This document shows, piece after piece, positions 25,927-35,053 of a stretch of DNA of 62,025 nucleotides. Position numbers and translations under genes: made by a program. The notes under the pieces were generated by a model. That model made no database searches and was not told the DNA's origin. It saw only the letters and a list, made by a program, of their open reading frames with translations. Every line of letters starts with the position of its first letter. Position 1 is the first letter of the stretch. Origin of the DNA: an uncultured Gammaproteobacteria bacterium (GTDB lineage: Bacteria; Pseudomonadota; Gammaproteobacteria; Pseudomonadales; Azotimanducaceae); contig CAJXBG010000010.1 in NCBI GenBank assembly GCA_913050215.1, forward strand, positions 1 to 62,025, in the 5' to 3' direction.

Positions 25927-27489
25927 GTGGTCACGCTCAAAGAAATCTGGAGTGAAGATGAGAAAGTACTCGGGTGTGCCAGATCTGACATTCTCTCCAA
26001 ACTGCCTCGCCGACTCAGCCATTCAATCCTGAAATGGGCAGAGATCAGCCCGCATGCGCCTGCTGTTGTGGGAAATGCTACGACGCTGACTTATGCGGCA
26101 CTGCAGCAGGCGGTCACTGAATCCATTGAATTTCTCAAAAGCAAGGGTGTCAGGCCTGGCGACAGAGTGATGCTGGTGGCTGAAAATGGCATAGCACTCA
26201 TGTGCTTGTTTGTGGCGCTGAGTGAAATGGATGCGATCGCTGCTGTAATCAATGCGCGATTAAGCGAACGAGAACTTGGTTTGATTCAGCAAGACTGTGA
26301 TCCCAGGATTGTCGTATTTACTACGGATGATTCAACGGACGCGCAAGCCCACGGAAAACGTCTCGGAGCATTGGCTGATCAGTTGTCATTCGCGAAGGTC
26401 GCAACATCAACCGAATTTGAGGCTTCGCCTGAGACGGTTCATGCTGACCCAGCGGAACAGGTTTTAGCAATGATCTACACGACCGGGACAACCGGCAGTC
26501 CGAAGGGCGTGATGTTGACCCACCAAAATCTATCCTTCGTCGCCTTTATTTCGGGGCAGCTACGCGGCATTTCTCCCGGAGATGCTGTTTATGGTGTATT
26601 GCCGATGTCCCACGCTTTTGGCCTTTCTGCCGTGTGTTCCGCAGTACTGTTTGGTGGTGGTTGCATTCACCTTGTATCTAGATTTGATGCTGGAAAAGCC
26701 ATTCGGACCATCGCGGAGAAAAATCTTGTAGGGTTTCTGGGCGTTCCGACCATGTTTGCGCTCATGCTGGAAAAGCTCAAAGATTTGCCGGATTGGCAGG
26801 CTGGAAAATTAAGGTTTATGTATTCCGGTGGTTCACCTCTGGACCCTGACCTCAAATTACGGGTTGAACAGCAATTTGGTCTTCCGATGCATAATGGTTA
26901 TGGTCTGACCGAGACTGGCCCCACAATTAGTCAGACCAGACTCTATCTCCCATTAGACAATTGTTCTGTGGGTTATCCATTGCCGGGAGTAGAAACAAAA
27001 GTTGTCAGTGATGCCGGCGAAGTGCTGCCAGCAAACGAAGTTGGCGAGCTTTGGGTCAAGGGGCCGAACATTATGAAGGGATATTTCAGGAAACCAGAAC
27101 AGACCGCTGAGGTGTTGATTGACGATTGGTTTAATACGGGAGATCTCGTCTCTAAAGATGACACAGGCGCTATTCATATAGCGGGTCGTACCAAGGAACT
27201 TATCATTCGATCCGGTTTTAACGTTTACCCTCCTGAAGTTGAAGCGGTGCTCTCAAGTCATCCCGACGTCAGCCTCTGCGCGGTGCTTGGCGAAATTGTC
27301 GATGGCGATGAAATGATTGTTGCTTATGTCCAACTGGTGGCAGGAAGGGCCTTAAAGCCAGCGGTGCTGATCGATTACGCGCGGCGCACACTGTCTGGGT
27401 ACAAGATTCCTGGGCGCATTGAGATTCTGGATCAGCTACCCACTGCCCCTTCGGGAAAGATACTAAAACACCAACTTAAATCGATTTAG
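25927..27489 (+). CDS. AMP-dependent acyl-CoA synthetase/ligase
   Basis: Adenylate-forming enzyme activating a carboxylic acid (probably a fatty or aromatic acid) to its CoA thioester. GTG 25927 is chosen because AAGGAAG at 25911-25917 is 9 nt upstream; a GTG at 25918 would abut that SD. The 520-residue protein shows the AMP-binding P-loop TTGTTGSPKGVMLTH, the A5 motif NGYGLTETGPT, the hinge region WFNTGDLVSKDD with the ribose Asp, and AGRTKELIIRSGFNVYPPEVE, ending with the catalytic Lys in APSGKILKHQ. Substrate cannot be told from sequence by eye. It converges with ihfB, 5 bp away. Confidence 0.92.
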   Translation: MVTLKEIWSEDEKVLGCARSDILSKLPRRLSHSILKWAEISPHAPAVVGNATTLTYAALQQAVTESIEFLKSKGVRPGDRVMLVAENGIALMCLFVALSEMDAIAAVINARLSERELGLIQQDCDPRIVVFTTDDSTDAQAHGKRLGALADQLSFAKVATSTEFEASPETVHADPAEQVLAMIYTTGTTGSPKGVMLTHQNLSFVAFISGQLRGISPGDAVYGVLPMSHAFGLSAVCSAVLFGGGCIHLVSRFDAGKAIRTIAEKNLVGFLGVPTMFALMLEKLKDLPDWQAGKLRFMYSGGSPLDPDLKLRVEQQFGLPMHNGYGLTETGPTISQTRLYLPLDNCSVGYPLPGVETKVVSDAGEVLPANEVGELWVKGPNIMKGYFRKPEQTAEVLIDDWFNTGDLVSKDDTGAIHIAGRTKELIIRSGFNVYPPEVEAVLSSHPDVSLCAVLGEIVDGDEMIVAYVQLVAGRALKPAVLIDYARRTLSGYKIPGRIEILDQLPTAPSGKILKHQLKSI

Positions 27490-27494
27490 AAAAC

Positions 27495-27827
27495 TTATGC
27501 CGGTGAGATTTGCTCAGAAAGCGACTCGGCATGAAATTCTTCTCTGGATTCATCGACTCGGCGCTTCAGATCTTTTCCAGGCTTAAAGTGCGGGACAAAT
27601 TTTCCAGGCTTGAATATGCCAATTTCTCCGGTTTTTGGATTTCGGACCGTACGTGGTTTCCGGTAATGATTAGAAAAGGTCCCAAATCCTCGTATCTCTA
27701 TCCTTTCACCTGTTGCCAATGAATCAGACATGATTTCAATAATGCTATGAACCGCGAGATCGACGTCTCTGCTGGTGAGTTGATCAAGCCGTTCAGTCAT
27801 CTTTTTAATAAGTTCGGATTTGTTCAT
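27495..27827 (-). CDS. ihfB: Integration host factor subunit beta
   Basis: DNA-bending nucleoid protein working with IHF-alpha. The 110-residue product begins [10 protein letters not shown] and has [12 protein letters not shown] and the beta-arm [13 protein letters not shown] with the intercalating Pro, then [16 protein letters not shown]; these match IhfB rather than IhfA or HU. It is about 16 residues longer than E. coli IhfB (94), with an acidic, Ser-rich tail. In most relatives ihfB follows rpsA; here it stands alone, converging on an acyl-CoA ligase. Confidence 0.9.
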   Translation of the reverse strand: MNKSELIKKMTERLDQLTSRDVDLAVHSIIEIMSDSLATGERIEIRGFGTFSNHYRKPRTVRNPKTGEIGIFKPGKFVPHFKPGKDLKRRVDESREEFHAESLSEQISPA

Positions 27828-27878
27828 AGATAGAGCCAGCGTCCAACCGAAGATTATTGAGCCGTTTAGTCAGAACAC

Positions 27879-27906
27879 ATGATACAAAATTATGCACTAT
27901 AATCAA
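27879..27906 (-). promoter_or_regulatory. Candidate promoter of ihfB
   Basis: On the minus strand TTGATT (27906-27901), a 16-bp spacer and TATCAT (27884-27879), about 50 bp before the ihfB ATG. Matches are 4 of 6 and 5 of 6 to consensus. Confidence 0.4.
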
Positions 27907-28106
27907 TAGTTTATAGACAAACACTAAAGTATTTGATTAATAAAACCACAATTAGCGGTGAGACCAGCGCTTAATCGGAGTGATGAACTCGACATATCTC
28001 GGCACGACGGCGTTGAATCCACGTGTTTATTTGACTAAAATTCGCCATGGCGATTTATGAATGTCCAAAATTTTCTTGTTTTGAGAGATATTCCTCCTCT
28101 ATTCGC

Positions 28107-28134
28107 TTGCCGCTCGTCCGTGCACGAGCGGGAA
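28107..28134 (+). repeat. Strong hairpin in the guaB leader
   Basis: CCGCTCGT (28110-28117) pairs perfectly with ACGAGCGG (28124-28131) around the 6-nt loop CCGTGC; flanking CTT/AAG bases extend the stem across one mismatch. It is about 110 nt upstream of the IMP dehydrogenase ATG. No T run abuts it, so it is not a standard terminator; a regulatory leader structure or a DNA palindrome bound by a protein are both possible. Confidence 0.5.
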
Positions 28135-28239
28135 GTCAAATAACCCCGTTTTTATTGATCCCGGATCGTATGTCTGAGTATTCGGAACGACAGGCTATTT
28201 GTTATCTATTGAACCATACCCGACTGACAGGAGCCTGAC

Positions 28240-29790
28240 ATGGCGACCATATTAAATGACATTTCTCGTACTTTTTCTGAATATCTGCTGATTCCTCGAC
28301 TCACGAGAAAAGGCCAAGTGGCGGATAAAATAGGTCTCGGGTCGCCATTATCAGCCGTCGAAAAGGGTCAAGAACCTCGCTTCTCGATCAACGTGCCGGT
28401 GGTATCAGCCTGTATGCAAGCGGTGTCGGGTACGAAATTGTGTGTTGCGTTAGCACGTCAGGGTGGGCTCGGGTTTGTTTTTTGCTCTCAGCCTATCGAG
28501 GCGCAGGCTGAGATTGTCCATCAGGTAAAAGCACACAAAGCAGGGTTTGTGCAAAGTGACTCAAACGTCACCGCTCAGGCGACATTGTCTGAAGTCGTCG
28601 AGTTGATGAAGCAAACCGGTCATTCCACGATACCGGTCACCGCTGACGGATCAGCTATCGGGAAGTTTGAAGGCATTATTACAGACAAGGACTTTTGGGA
28701 GTTTGAGGATGACTTGGATGGTCTCGTAAGAGACCACATGACGCCCCTGGCTAGCGTGATTCACGGCCTCGATGGTATCAGTTTGAGGGAAGCCAATTCG
28801 CTGCTACATAAACACAAAAAAGACTGTTTACCTATTCTTGATCCTCAGGGCAACCTTACCTCTCTGGTGTTCAAAAAAGACTATGAGGATCATAGACTTC
28901 ATCCTCTTGAATTGCTGGATGACACAAAAAGGTTGTGTGTTGGTGCTGCGATTAATACTCATGATTACCAGGAACGCGTGCCTGCATTGCTGGCAGCAGG
29001 CGCCGACGCTTTTTGCTTTGACTCATCTGACGGTTTCAGTGAGTTTCAGAGAGATGGCATTGATTGGATAAGAGAGAAGTTTGGTAATCAAATTGTTATC
29101 GGTGGAGGAAATGTCGTTTCCGCTGAAGGCTTTGACTATTTGGTTGCTGACGGCGAGCATGGAAACAGGGGTGTCGATTTTATCAAAGTAGGTATTGGTG
29201 GCGGCTCAATATGCATTACCAGAGAGCAAAAGGGCGTTGGCAGAGGGCAGGCTTCGGCTTTGCAGGAAGTATCCGCTCGTCGTGATGCATTTTATGAGGA
29301 AACCGGTCGATACATTCCCATTTGCTCCGATGGCGGCTTGGCGAGTGATACTCAGATTGTACTGGCACTTGCCATGGGTGCTGACTTTGTCATGATGGGT
29401 CGATATTTTGCGATGACAGAGGAAAGCCCAAGCCCCAAGACGACAATTAACGGGCAGATGTATAAGCCCTACTGGGGTGAAGGGACTCGTCGCGCACAGA
29501 ATTGGCAACGGTATAGCGAAGGCATGGACACCAGAAAAATGGTCTTTGAAGAAGGTGTGGACGCTTATGTCCCCTTGGTTGGACCGCTCGGTGAGGTGCT
29601 AGAGGCTACGCTATATAAATTAAAAAGTACGATGATCAATATTGGCGCTGAAAGCTTGTCTGAATTTAGAGACAGGGCGATTTTGACGTTAGTTTCAGAG
29701 CAGTCCGTTGTGGAAGGTGGTACATCTAATGTTTTCCAGTTTAGTCCCAACCGGGAGCTGGATAACGGCGGTTGGGGTAATCCAGGCTAG
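28240..29790 (+). CDS. guaB: IMP dehydrogenase, Tritrichomonas-like type
   Basis: Oxidises IMP to XMP with NAD+, the committed step of GMP synthesis. The 516-residue protein has a (beta/alpha)8 barrel interrupted by a tandem CBS pair at about 105-220. The catalytic loop is GIGGGSICITREQKG with Cys325; ICSDGG, MMGRYFA and WGEGTRRAQNWQRY (with the flap Arg) complete the site. From memory it is strikingly closer to the Tritrichomonas foetus enzyme than to E. coli GuaB: SFEYLLIP-like N terminus, SDSNV, DSSDGFSE, GGGSICITREQKG and VSIVEGG-like C terminus. guaA is not adjacent. Confidence 0.9.
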   Translation: MATILNDISRTFSEYLLIPRLTRKGQVADKIGLGSPLSAVEKGQEPRFSINVPVVSACMQAVSGTKLCVALARQGGLGFVFCSQPIEAQAEIVHQVKAHKAGFVQSDSNVTAQATLSEVVELMKQTGHSTIPVTADGSAIGKFEGIITDKDFWEFEDDLDGLVRDHMTPLASVIHGLDGISLREANSLLHKHKKDCLPILDPQGNLTSLVFKKDYEDHRLHPLELLDDTKRLCVGAAINTHDYQERVPALLAAGADAFCFDSSDGFSEFQRDGIDWIREKFGNQIVIGGGNVVSAEGFDYLVADGEHGNRGVDFIKVGIGGGSICITREQKGVGRGQASALQEVSARRDAFYEETGRYIPICSDGGLASDTQIVLALAMGADFVMMGRYFAMTEESPSPKTTINGQMYKPYWGEGTRRAQNWQRYSEGMDTRKMVFEEGVDAYVPLVGPLGEVLEATLYKLKSTMINIGAESLSEFRDRAILTLVSEQSVVEGGTSNVFQFSPNRELDNGGWGNPG

Positions 29791-29895
29791 TGTTTATGCG
29801 TATATACTGATGTATAATTGTTGCGGTTGGTTTTTGAGGTGTTTGACGAACATGTTAGAAATCAAATTTGATGAGTCATTCAGGAAGAAATAGTT

Positions 29896-30324
29896 GTGAA
29901 AAGTTTAAAGTTGATGTGGTGTGTTTGCCTTGCTGTACTGTGCATGGTTCAGACGACTTTCGCAGGGACGACGGAAGATGAAATTTCGAGCCGACTTGAG
30001 CGTGTTGGTTCAGTCTGTGTCGAGGGCGAAGATTGCGGTAGTGTAGTCATGACGACGAGCGTTGCTGCTGTTGCCGGGGCTGATAGCCCAGCAGATACCT
30101 ATTCAAAATCTTGTGCTACATGCCATGCAATTGGTCTTGCCGGCGCGCCTAAACTGGGCGACGTAGCTGCATGGGAGCCACGTATCGCTAAGGGTATGGA
30201 GACTCTTTACGATAGCGGTATCAATGGTCTTGCCCCGGGTATGCCTGCAAGAGGCATGTGCTTCACTTGTTCCGATGATGAACTGAACGCTGTCGTTGAC
30301 TACATGGTGGCGGAATCCAGGTAA
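29896..30324 (+). CDS. Cytochrome c5-like mono-heme cytochrome
   Basis: Exported c-type cytochrome of 142 residues starting at GTG 29896. The signal peptide ends near TTFAG. The heme-binding CATCH lies near residue 75, with downstream GAPKLGDVAAWEPRIAKG and the Met ligand in GLAPGMPARGMCFTCSDDEL, where two further cysteines near the C terminus are a cytochrome c5 feature. An acidic region with CVEGEDCG (residues 36-43) before the heme domain adds another Cys pair. It probably carries electrons in the periplasm; convergent with comM. Confidence 0.9.
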   Translation: MKSLKLMWCVCLAVLCMVQTTFAGTTEDEISSRLERVGSVCVEGEDCGSVVMTTSVAAVAGADSPADTYSKSCATCHAIGLAGAPKLGDVAAWEPRIAKGMETLYDSGINGLAPGMPARGMCFTCSDDELNAVVDYMVAESR

Positions 30325-30349
30325 ACAAAAGCGCTCCAAGAAAACCTAT

Positions 30350-31864
30350 TTAACGTTGGACCCTATATCCCAGCGCTTCCGTAAGGTGAGCGCTGGACAC
30401 GTCGGAAAGCTCAGCAAGATCAGCGATGGTCCTCGCCACCTTTAGTACTCTGAAATAGCCTCTAGCAGAAAGCCCCATACGGTCTATCGCGGCAACTAAG
30501 AACTGCCGACTTGATGGTGCTAGACGGCACTCAGCCTCCACCTCCTTGCCTTCGAGTTGCGCATTTACCTTACCAGCGCGTTCAATCATCCGATGTTGAC
30601 TCACAGCAATACGCTGGATCACCTCGTTGTCTTTGTCGGCCTCTTGATGACGTGACGCCATTAACTCGTTTACTGGAATCGCGGGCACATTCACGTGCAG
30701 ATCAATTCGGTCTAGCAGCGGACCGGAAACTTTGGACCGGTACTTCTGGATCGTCATCGGCGCACATTTACATTCGCGATCATCATCGCCGAAGAAACCG
30801 CAAGGGCAGGGATTCATTGCTGCAATCAGCTGAAAAGCGGCAGGATACTCGACCTGATGATGTGCTCTGCTAATGATGATCTTGCCTGATTCGAGAGGCT
30901 CTCTTAACACCTCCAGCGCTTGCCTAGGAAACTCCGGTAATTCGTCCAGAAAAAGTACCCCCCGGTGTGCCAATGAAATTTCCCCCGGCTTAGGTGGGTT
31001 ACCCCCGCCAACCAGAGCGACTGCTGAAGCAGTATGGTGAGGTGCCCGAAATGGGCGAACACCCCAATTTTCCGCGCCAACTGAGGTTGCTACACTGAAT
31101 TGACTGGAAACGGATTGAACCGCAGCCACTTCTAACTGTTCTCTCTGGGACAGAGGTGGTAGCAACTCGATGAGGCGTGATGCAAGCATCGTTTTACCGG
31201 TGCCTGGTGGACCCGACATTAAAAGGTTGTGTCCCCCTGCTGCTGCAATAATTAGCGCCCGTTTCGCTAATTCTTGACCGCAAACATCCGACAATCTGCG
31301 GCCAGAAGTTCCAATCGGGTTTAGTTGTTGTTTTTTCACCGGTGGAAGTGAAGTGGTGCCATGTAAATGGTTCACAACATCCAGCAAAGAACGCGCTGCG
31401 AACGCACTGACCTGGTCAACTAACGCGGCCTCTGTTTCGTTAGCGAGCGGTACGATCAGTTGATTATTATTCTCTTTGCACCTGACCGCTGCCGGCAGCA
31501 CGCCCTTTACCGCTCTTAGTTCCCCATCAAGGGCGAGCTCTCCCAGAAATACAACATTGCGAATACCTAACAGAGGGATATCACCGTTTGCGGCAAGAAT
31601 GCATAGGGCAATGGCGAGATCGTAGCGGCCGCCCTGTTTTGGCAGGTCCGCAGGAGCGAGATTCACCGTCACCCTTCTTTGAGGCGTTCTAAAACCGGCA
31701 TTGACAATAGCAGCCTTGACGCGATCTTTTGCCTCTTTAACCGCTGCCTCTGGCAGACCAATAATCTGAATTTGTGGTAAACCCTGTGATATATCGACTT
31801 CGACGGTAATGATCGGGGCTTCAATGCCAACTTCAGCGCGTGAATAAGTGAAGGCAAATGGCAT
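30350..31864 (-). CDS. comM: YifB/ComM family Mg-chelatase-like AAA ATPase
   Basis: Hexameric helicase that promotes branch migration during integration of transforming DNA. ATG 31864 with TGAGGA 9 nt upstream gives 504 residues; a start at 31897 adds 11 unconserved residues. The N-terminal Lon-like domain starts MPFAFTYSRAEVGIEAP; the AAA core has Walker A GPPGTGKTMLA and Walker B VLFLDELPEF. NPCPCGFFGDDDRECKCAP is the Cys cluster typical of the family, and the C terminus ends with SDVSSAHLTEALGYR. Together with dprA this points to retained recombination of incoming DNA. Confidence 0.94.
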   Translation of the reverse strand: MPFAFTYSRAEVGIEAPIITVEVDISQGLPQIQIIGLPEAAVKEAKDRVKAAIVNAGFRTPQRRVTVNLAPADLPKQGGRYDLAIALCILAANGDIPLLGIRNVVFLGELALDGELRAVKGVLPAAVRCKENNNQLIVPLANETEAALVDQVSAFAARSLLDVVNHLHGTTSLPPVKKQQLNPIGTSGRRLSDVCGQELAKRALIIAAAGGHNLLMSGPPGTGKTMLASRLIELLPPLSQREQLEVAAVQSVSSQFSVATSVGAENWGVRPFRAPHHTASAVALVGGGNPPKPGEISLAHRGVLFLDELPEFPRQALEVLREPLESGKIIISRAHHQVEYPAAFQLIAAMNPCPCGFFGDDDRECKCAPMTIQKYRSKVSGPLLDRIDLHVNVPAIPVNELMASRHQEADKDNEVIQRIAVSQHRMIERAGKVNAQLEGKEVEAECRLAPSSRQFLVAAIDRMGLSARGYFRVLKVARTIADLAELSDVSSAHLTEALGYRVQR

Positions 31865-32509
<645 letters not shown>

Positions 32510-32954
32510 CCGCCGTTGACCGGACTTTGCACTTTTTGTCACTTGAACGACAACGACGATAGTGATCGTGTCTCCAGGAAATTGTGAGTTTAACAACGAA
32601 TGAGGCACCGGAGACAATATTCGTTGATTGATGAGGAGTCCGCTGCCAAACGGTAAGCAGGAAACGAGCCTGGGGATTAGCTGGAAGGAGATATTAAAGA
32701 CGTGCTCACGGCGGTTGAAAGCGTCGAGAAAACTCACCCAGATCTGACGCTTAATCCATTCACTAAATCTGAATTTAATTTTTGTGACGGATCCAGCAAG
32801 ATTCCCATCTTTTCCGTGCAAAACCCTATTCATCCGACGGATTCCCCGCCGGAATTTCTCATCCGGGTGGGTACTAACATATAATTCGCGTTTTCCGCTG
32901 TGCAATTCAGCTCAGCCGTCAAAATCCGTTGTCTATAAGGAAAGCTGAAATCAA
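32510..32954. other. 445-bp intergenic region between glnK and thrC
   Basis: No convincing gene. A 60-codon frame at 32702-32884 (GTG, purine-rich stretch upstream) has no recognisable product and no Thr/Ile run, so it does not look like a threonine attenuator peptide. TATAAT at 32880-32885 lies about 70 bp before thrC and is a likely -10 element, but no good -35 is spaced correctly. The hom gene that usually precedes thrC is absent. Confidence 0.45.
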
Positions 32955-34346
32955 ATGAGATATAAAAGCACCCGAGGTCAGGTTTCAGATTTAAGTTTTA
33001 CCGAAGCTGTTCTCATGGGGTTGGCCTCTGATGGCGGTTTGCTGCTACCAGAGTCGGTTCCTGATGTATCTGAACACCTCGAAGCATGGCAATCTTTGAG
33101 CTATTCCGAGTTGGCTAAAAATATTATGGGTTTGTACATCGGTGATATCGCCGCAGCTGAACTCGGCGGGATCATTGATAAAAGCTATTCAACTTTCACC
33201 AATGAAAAAGTCACTCCGCTGAACAGGTTAGGTGAAACCTATATTTTAGAATTGTTTCATGGACCGACGTTGGCCTTTAAAGATGTTGCGTTGCAGTTTC
33301 TTGGTAATGTTTTTGAACATATTCTTAAGGAGACAAAAGGTGAACTGAATATTGTCGGTGCTACCAGCGGTGACACAGGTAGTGCAGCAATTGCCGGCGT
33401 CCGTGGAAAAGACAATATCAATATTTTCATCATGTTTCCCGAAGGCAAGACAAGCGAGTTGCAGGAATTGCAGATGACCTCTGTGCTTGACGCTAATGTT
33501 CATAATTTAGCCGTTGATGGCAGCTTTGATGATTGTCAGGCTCTGCTGAAGTCAGTTTTCTCTGACCTTCCTTTTAAGGCGCAATACCAGTTGGGCGCCG
33601 TGAACTCCGTCAATTGGGCGAGAATACTGGCGCAAATCGTCTATTTTTTCTCTGCCTATTTTCAATTGAAGGAAGAACAACCGCAGACGCACAAAGTCGA
33701 TTTTTGCGTACCAACGGGGAACTTCGGAGACATCTTTGCCGGTTATTTGGCTCGTAAGATGGGACTACCGATTGATCGTCTTATTCTAGCGACTAATGCC
33801 AACGACATACTGGCTAGATTTTTTAAGACTGGGAGGTATGAGCGAGAAGAAGTAAATTTCACCCATAGTCCAGCGATGGATATACAGGTTTCAAGTAATT
33901 TCGAACGCTATTTGTACTACGCCCTTGAAGGCTCGAGTGCGAAGGTAAATGAGTTTATGGAATCCTTTGCGAACACAGGTGCGGCATCTATTGAATTTAA
34001 CACCCCATCATTTGATCAAACATTTGCCGCGGGCTCGGCCACAAACGAGCAAACGCTTGCTGCGATCCAAGAAATTTACGAGGTTCATGGTTATATTACC
34101 GACCCACACACGGCGGTAGGATTGCATGTAGGTAAAACGCTCCGGCGTACAGAGGTGCCGATAATTCATCTTTCAACGGCGCACCCTGCCAAATTTGATG
34201 CAGCTATAAAATTGGCGTTACCTGAGGTTCATCCGGTACACCCCACGCTGGAAGCGCTGAAGGGCGCTAAAACTAGAAAGAGTAAACTCGAGGTTGATGA
34301 AGACGCACTTAAGCATTTTATCAAAAAGCAGCGCGCTCCCGAGTGA
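32955..34346 (+). CDS. thrC: Threonine synthase
   Basis: PLP enzyme converting O-phosphohomoserine to threonine; thrB is at 18891. The 463-residue protein is the long, E. coli/Pseudomonas-like type. MRYKSTRGQ opens the N-terminal domain, and FHGPTLAFKDVALQF holds the PLP Lys near residue 109. GATSGDTGSAA is the phosphate-binding loop, and VPTGNFGDIFAGYLA is also characteristic. The expected upstream hom is missing and glnK stands in its place. Converges with yigB. Confidence 0.96.
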   Translation: MRYKSTRGQVSDLSFTEAVLMGLASDGGLLLPESVPDVSEHLEAWQSLSYSELAKNIMGLYIGDIAAAELGGIIDKSYSTFTNEKVTPLNRLGETYILELFHGPTLAFKDVALQFLGNVFEHILKETKGELNIVGATSGDTGSAAIAGVRGKDNINIFIMFPEGKTSELQELQMTSVLDANVHNLAVDGSFDDCQALLKSVFSDLPFKAQYQLGAVNSVNWARILAQIVYFFSAYFQLKEEQPQTHKVDFCVPTGNFGDIFAGYLARKMGLPIDRLILATNANDILARFFKTGRYEREEVNFTHSPAMDIQVSSNFERYLYYALEGSSAKVNEFMESFANTGAASIEFNTPSFDQTFAAGSATNEQTLAAIQEIYEVHGYITDPHTAVGLHVGKTLRRTEVPIIHLSTAHPAKFDAAIKLALPEVHPVHPTLEALKGAKTRKSKLEVDEDALKHFIKKQRAPE

Positions 34347-34360
34347 TAACTGCTCAAGAA

Positions 34361-35053
34361 TTATTTTTCTAGTCTTGCAAGGGCGGCCGGTAGTTCGTCA
34401 ATAAGATCGATTACTTGGTCTGCCTGTGTTGCCCCTGGGTCAGGCTTTGTCGCTGATTTTAGCCAAACTGTGTGCAAGCCTGCTTGATTGGCTGCATCAA
34501 CATCGAGTACCGGATCATCTCCCACGTAGACCATTTGCGAGGGTTCTATATTGTTATGTTGCAGCGCTGCGTGAAACAGATCGTGCGCGGGTTTCGGTGC
34601 TCCAACCTGCTCCGCGGAGAATGCAAAAGAAAAATAGGTATCGAGACCGATACGTTTGATATCAGCATTCCCGTTAGTAAGGGCGCCTAATATGTAACGG
34701 GTCGAGAGATGCTCGAGGGTAGCAAGGCTGCCTTCGAAAAACTTTACCTGATTGCGCGCTACTAGGAATACCTCAACTGCCTGATGCGACAACTCCGTTG
34801 CCTCCGAAGGACTAACATCGCTGAGTTCAAGAGCATGTTCAATTATTCGCCGGCGTAATTCGGTAATTTTCGTCTTAAGTTCAGGTTCCCGATCAGTCAA
34901 GGCGTGTCTTAGTTCACGCATTGACTCAGCGGTATAACTGAGTTGCGGTACCGTTACCTTGAGCCACTCATTGAGCTTTTTCTCTGCCCTTAAAATAGTT
35001 GGTTTTGTCGCCCAAAGCGTATCATCAAGGTCAAACCCGATAACCTTAATCAT
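34361..35053 (-). CDS. yigB: HAD-family phosphatase YigB-like
   Basis: Haloacid dehalogenase-type phosphatase. From ATG 35053 the product is 230 residues; a longer frame to 35128 lies inside xerC and is rejected. Motif I is GFDLDDTLW with the two catalytic Asp, motif II GALTNGN, motif III the Lys in APKPAHDLF, and motif IV VYVGDDPVLDVDAA. E. coli YigB dephosphorylates a riboflavin intermediate and also follows xerC, so the same role is likely. It overlaps the xerC 3' end by 8 nt. Confidence 0.88.
   Translation of the reverse strand: MIKVIGFDLDDTLWATKPTILRAEKKLNEWLKVTVPQLSYTAESMRELRHALTDREPELKTKITELRRRIIEHALELSDVSPSEATELSHQAVEVFLVARNQVKFFEGSLATLEHLSTRYILGALTNGNADIKRIGLDTYFSFAFSAEQVGAPKPAHDLFHAALQHNNIEPSQMVYVGDDPVLDVDAANQAGLHTVWLKSATKPDPGATQADQVIDLIDELPAALARLEK

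Larger units (their letters stand above)
27828..28239. other. 412-bp intergenic region between ihfB and the IMP dehydrogenase gene
   Basis: Divergent promoter region. It holds the candidate ihfB promoter and a strong hairpin (28110-28131) in the probable leader of the IMP dehydrogenase gene. A 63-codon frame at 28047-28238 lacks an SD, resembles nothing I know and is not called. CAGGAG at 28229-28234 serves the ATG at 28240. Confidence 0.55.

Noticed and set aside
28047-28238. 63-codon frame upstream of guaB
   Set aside because: It contains the leader hairpin, lacks an SD and has no recognisable product.
32702-32884. Possible threonine-operon leader peptide before thrC
   Set aside because: No run of Thr or Ile codons and no terminator hairpin between it and thrC.
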